Assembly (NCBI RefSeq): GCF_951229915.1
Contig: NZ_OX579588.1
Span: 434,001-498,000, forward strand
DNA from: Candidatus Ornithobacterium hominis
Lineage (GTDB): Bacteria > Bacteroidota > Bacteroidia > Flavobacteriales > Weeksellaceae
Direction: 5' to 3'
Length of the DNA stretch: 64,000 nucleotides
In this document: piece after piece, positions 61,751-64,000 of the stretch
Numbering within the stretch: position 1 is the first letter of the stretch
How the letters are laid out: every line of letters begins with the position of its first letter
Notes under the pieces: generated by a model
The model's input: the letters and a program-made list of their open reading frames with translations, nothing else
What the model was told of the DNA's origin: nothing
The model's database searches: none
Translations under genes and position numbers: made by a program

Positions 61751-62407
61751 TTATTCAGAAATGACTAATAATTTTTCGCAAATAGCCAGACTCAAAACTT
61801 CCATTTTTCTATCTTTATATGATACGGTGAAACTGAGATCATAAGGCTCTATTTCGTCAATAAAAATCTTTGTGTTGAGTTGAATGTCTTTTTTATTAAG
61901 ATAATTTAGGAAGTCACTTGAACTATCTTTTAAGCCTTTTAAAATTACCGTAGATTTTTCTGGAAATTCAGACAATTTTTTATAATTCTTTTTCAGGATG
62001 TTCCCGTCTTTATTTGGAATAGGAGATCCATGCGGGTCTGTAGATGGGAAGCCCAATAATTTATCCATTTGATCAAAAAATTTTTCAGATGAGATGTGTT
62101 CTATTTCTTCCGCAATACCATGTACTTCCTCCCAACCAAACTGCATGAATTTTGATAAAAACATTTCAGAAAGTCTATGTTTCCTGATGATGGAAGCGGC
62201 CGCTTTTTTGCCCTTGCTAGTTAGTCTGATGGGTTTATACTTCTCTGATGCCACAAAACCGTCTTTTTCTAATTTTTTTATCATTTCACTAGCACTTGGT
62301 TTGGCGACTTGTAGCGCGTTACTCAGTTCTGTAAGTGCAATATTGGGGCTCTTTTGGTTCAGATAAAAGAGCATTTTCAGGTAATTTTCTTTAGATTCAG
62401 ATGGCAT
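61751..62407 (-). CDS. DtxR/MntR-family metal-dependent repressor
   Basis: 218 residues. The N-terminal winged helix (ALTELSNALQVAKPSASEMI, then KKLEKDGFV) is followed by the metal-binding dimer domain with RKHRLSEMFLSKFMQFGWEE, HGIAEEIEHISS and the loop GFPSTDPHGSPIP. The conserved His/Glu ligands for Fe2+ or Mn2+ are present. A C-terminal SH3-like domain completes the DtxR form. It is divergent from a TonB receptor and probably represses it, with an inverted repeat in the shared promoter region. Confidence 0.92.
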   Translation of the reverse strand: MPSESKENYLKMLFYLNQKSPNIALTELSNALQVAKPSASEMIKKLEKDGFVASEKYKPIRLTSKGKKAAASIIRKHRLSEMFLSKFMQFGWEEVHGIAEEIEHISSEKFFDQMDKLLGFPSTDPHGSPIPNKDGNILKKNYKKLSEFPEKSTVILKGLKDSSSDFLNYLNKKDIQLNTKIFIDEIEPYDLSFTVSYKDRKMEVLSLAICEKLLVISE

Positions 62408-62420
62408 AAAATTATTTTCC

Positions 62421-62428
62421 CAAAGATA
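62421..62428 (-). promoter_or_regulatory. DtxR-family gene promoter, -7 element TATCTTTG
   Basis: TAnnTTTG match on the minus strand, 14 bp before the ATG at 62407. Confidence 0.55.
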
Positions 62429-62447
62429 AACATTTTTATGAAAAATA

Positions 62448-62479
62448 TTTGTTAGGTATAGCTAATTATTATAATTTTG
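62448..62479 (+). promoter_or_regulatory. TonB receptor promoter: TTTG, 20-bp spacer, TAATTTTG
   Basis: The -33 element is at 62448-62451 and the -7 element at 62472-62479, 38 bp before the receptor ATG. The spacing equals that of the FISUMP promoters. Confidence 0.65.
62452..62465. promoter_or_regulatory. Candidate DtxR-type operator TTAGGTATAGCTAA
   Basis: TTAG and CTAA half-sites around 6 bp, resembling half of the DtxR/IdeR consensus TTAGGTTAGCCTAACCTAA. It lies exactly between the -33 and -7 elements of the receptor promoter and upstream of the regulator's own promoter, where a bound repressor would block both. Assignment is inference. Confidence 0.45.
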
Positions 62480-62516
62480 ATGACCTTAACTTTTATGTGA
62501 AATAAATACTATACTT

Positions 62517-64000
62517 ATGAAATTAAAAAAAGTACTCTTTGTAGTTGGAGCAGTAACTGCCAGTCAAAATGCTATGTCGCAGGTAGATAGTTTGGACTAT
62601 ATACAGACCTTAGATGAGATTGTAGTGAGTGGAACGATGAAACCCGTTACCAGATCTGAAAGTTCAGTGCCTGTAGAGGTGTATTCAACATCGTTTTTCA
62701 AAGCAAATCCAGTAGCTAATGTTTTTGAAGCAGTAGCCAACATTAATGGTGTGAGGCCGCAAGTGAATTGCAATGTGTGCAACACAGGAGATATACATAT
62801 TAATGGATTAGAAGGGCCGTATACCATGGTGTTAATCGACGGAATGCCGATAGTGAGTGGGCTTTCTACGGTTTACGGTTTGAGCGGGATTCCACAAAGC
62901 TTGATAGAACAAGTGGAAGTAGTGAAAGGCCCAGCATCTGCACTTTATGGCTCTGAAGCTGTGGGTGGATTAATCAATGTAATTACAAAAAATGCCTACG
63001 CAGCACCTCGCTTTTCGCTAGATGCGATGGGCACGACTTGGCAGGAATATAATGTGGATTTAGGGACAAAATTAAACTTGAAAGAGGGTGTTTCTACGCT
63101 TTTGGGCGTAAACTATTTCAATTATCAAAAACCGATAGATAAAAATAAAGACAACTTCACAGATGTTACATTGCAGCATAAAATCTCTGTATTCAATAAA
63201 TGGGATTTCGCTATGCCGAATAATAAAATGTTCTCTATCGCAGGAAGATATTTGTATGAAGATAGATGGGGCGGGGAAATGGATTGGACGCCAAAATACA
63301 GAGGAGGAGACCAGAAATACGCGGAGAGCATATACACCAATAGAGGTGAGCTTTTTGGTAAATATGAACTACCTACTACAGAGAACTTGACTTTGCAATT
63401 CAGTGCTAGTTGGCACGACCAAAATAGCTATTACGGCAATGAACCTTTTATGGCACAGCAGAATATTTATTTTGGGCAATTACTTTGGGATAAAAAAATA
63501 GCTAATCATGATTTATTATTAGGCTTGGCTAACCGCTATACCTATTATAATGATAATACCCCAGCTACGTCTCATAATAATAGTAAACAAAAGCACAGTT
63601 ATTTGCCAGGGATTTTCATTCAAGATGAGGTTAAATTCAACTCGCAGAATGCACTATTGGCAGGGCTTAGGTATGACCATCATTCTGTGCATGGCAGCAT
63701 TTTCACGCCCAGAGTTAACTACAAGTGGAATACAGAGGATAAAAGAACCGTGTTGAGATTCAGTATAGGAAATGGATATAGAGTAGCTAATATTTTTACA
63801 GAAGACCACGCCGCTTTAACGGGAGCAAGAGATGTAATATTCACAGAAAAATTAAAGCCAGAGACATCTTGGAATGCAAACATCAATGGAGTTCAAAGCT
63901 TCTATTTAGATAACGGAACTTATATCAATCTAGATGCGATGGCATTTTATACCCATTTTGGTAATAAAATTATACCAGATTATGAAACAGATCCCAATAA
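62517..64000 (+). CDS. TonB-dependent outer membrane receptor, 3' end cut by window
   Basis: About 494 residues are visible. Signal peptide MKLKKVLFVVGAVTASQNAM, then TLDEIVVSGTMKPVTRSESS (TonB box and plug start). The plug continues with VNCNVCNTGDIHINGLEGPY, LIDGMPIVSG and EQVEVVKGPASALYGSEAVG, followed by barrel strands. The CNVC cysteine pair in the plug is unusual and could bind metal or form a disulfide. With a DtxR-type repressor next to it, import of iron, haem or another metal complex is likely. Substrate unproven. Confidence 0.92.
   Translation, partial: MKLKKVLFVVGAVTASQNAMSQVDSLDYIQTLDEIVVSGTMKPVTRSESSVPVEVYSTSFFKANPVANVFEAVANINGVRPQVNCNVCNTGDIHINGLEGPYTMVLIDGMPIVSGLSTVYGLSGIPQSLIEQVEVVKGPASALYGSEAVGGLINVITKNAYAAPRFSLDAMGTTWQEYNVDLGTKLNLKEGVSTLLGVNYFNYQKPIDKNKDNFTDVTLQHKISVFNKWDFAMPNNKMFSIAGRYLYEDRWGGEMDWTPKYRGGDQKYAESIYTNRGELFGKYELPTTENLTLQFSASWHDQNSYYGNEPFMAQQNIYFGQLLWDKKIANHDLLLGLANRYTYYNDNTPATSHNNSKQKHSYLPGIFIQDEVKFNSQNALLAGLRYDHHSVHGSIFTPRVNYKWNTEDKRTVLRFSIGNGYRVANIFTEDHAALTGARDVIFTEKLKPETSWNANINGVQSFYLDNGTYINLDAMAFYTHFGNKIIPDYETDPN

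Overview
This window is a piece of chromosome from a low-GC member of the Flavobacteriia, probably a Weeksellaceae-like genus. Three things support this. Many genes carry the Bacteroidetes promoter element TAnnTTTG just upstream of the start, in several cases with TTTG 20 bp before it. The gene content is flavobacterial: gldD, gldE, bshA, bshC, menD and a rpsP with a long C-terminal tail. Ribosome-binding sites are scarce. The genus is inference only. I see no rRNA, tRNA, reverse transcriptase, prophage or CRISPR array.

Layout. 1-14158 is almost all minus strand: pyrG (cut by the window edge), SRP RNA, an ACP phosphodiesterase-like gene, a TPR protein, menD, bshA, an aldo/keto reductase, a five-gene run (ung, glycosyltransferase, small lipoprotein, class III aminotransferase, coiled-coil protein), a GH18 chitinase-like protein and dinB. 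14500-22400 holds a membrane/coiled-coil protein, thyA, the cysE-cysK pair (minus), lpxK, a purine nucleoside phosphorylase, a DUF4160-like remnant and the first FISUMP surface protein. 22567-28829 (minus) is a histidine-utilisation operon, hutH-hutI-polysaccharide deacetylase-hutU. 29100-36600 holds lptB, a probable GDPD remnant, bshC, a LysM/periplasmic-binding protein and mutS. 36660-43810 (minus) holds a Na+/drug-type ABC exporter, a second and apparently inactive deacetylase paralogue, a LOG protein, an exonuclease with a worn GIY-YIG domain, a HerA-like remnant and an endonuclease/phosphatase-family protein. 43960-50030 holds a Cys-rich small protein with a sigma factor, lipA, a decayed cinA-type gene, rimM/rpsP, gldD, gldE and ssb. 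50183-55293 is uvrA and the second FISUMP protein. An internally deleted IS256-like element follows, then mnmA, a Crp/Fnr regulator, an efflux operon (tolC-hlyD-permease), a DtxR-family regulator, and a TonB receptor cut by the right edge.

Most of the window is ordinary housekeeping: nucleotide synthesis, repair (ung, dinB, mutS, uvrA, ssb), cysteine and bacillithiol, lipid A, translation and gliding. The unusual material is at the two FISUMP loci. About 500 bp containing promoter, structured leader, an internal terminator-like hairpin, an (AC)n tract and the signal-peptide codons is nearly identical at 20882-21390 and 53142-53642, 32 kb apart, and feeds into different protein bodies. The tract is (AC)13 in one copy and (AC)9 in the other. 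The first FISUMP gene ends in a GC-rich, NNC-codon-rich segment that looks like the variable region of a diversity-generating retroelement target. The FISUMP proteins therefore look like a family of surface proteins with modular expression and possibly diversified ends.

A second window-wide signal is a 19-bp palindrome, TTTTTTAAGCCTTAAAAAA, found at or near many gene boundaries. Several decayed genes (cinA-type, HerA-like, GDPD-like, DUF4160-like, IS256) suggest ongoing gene loss.
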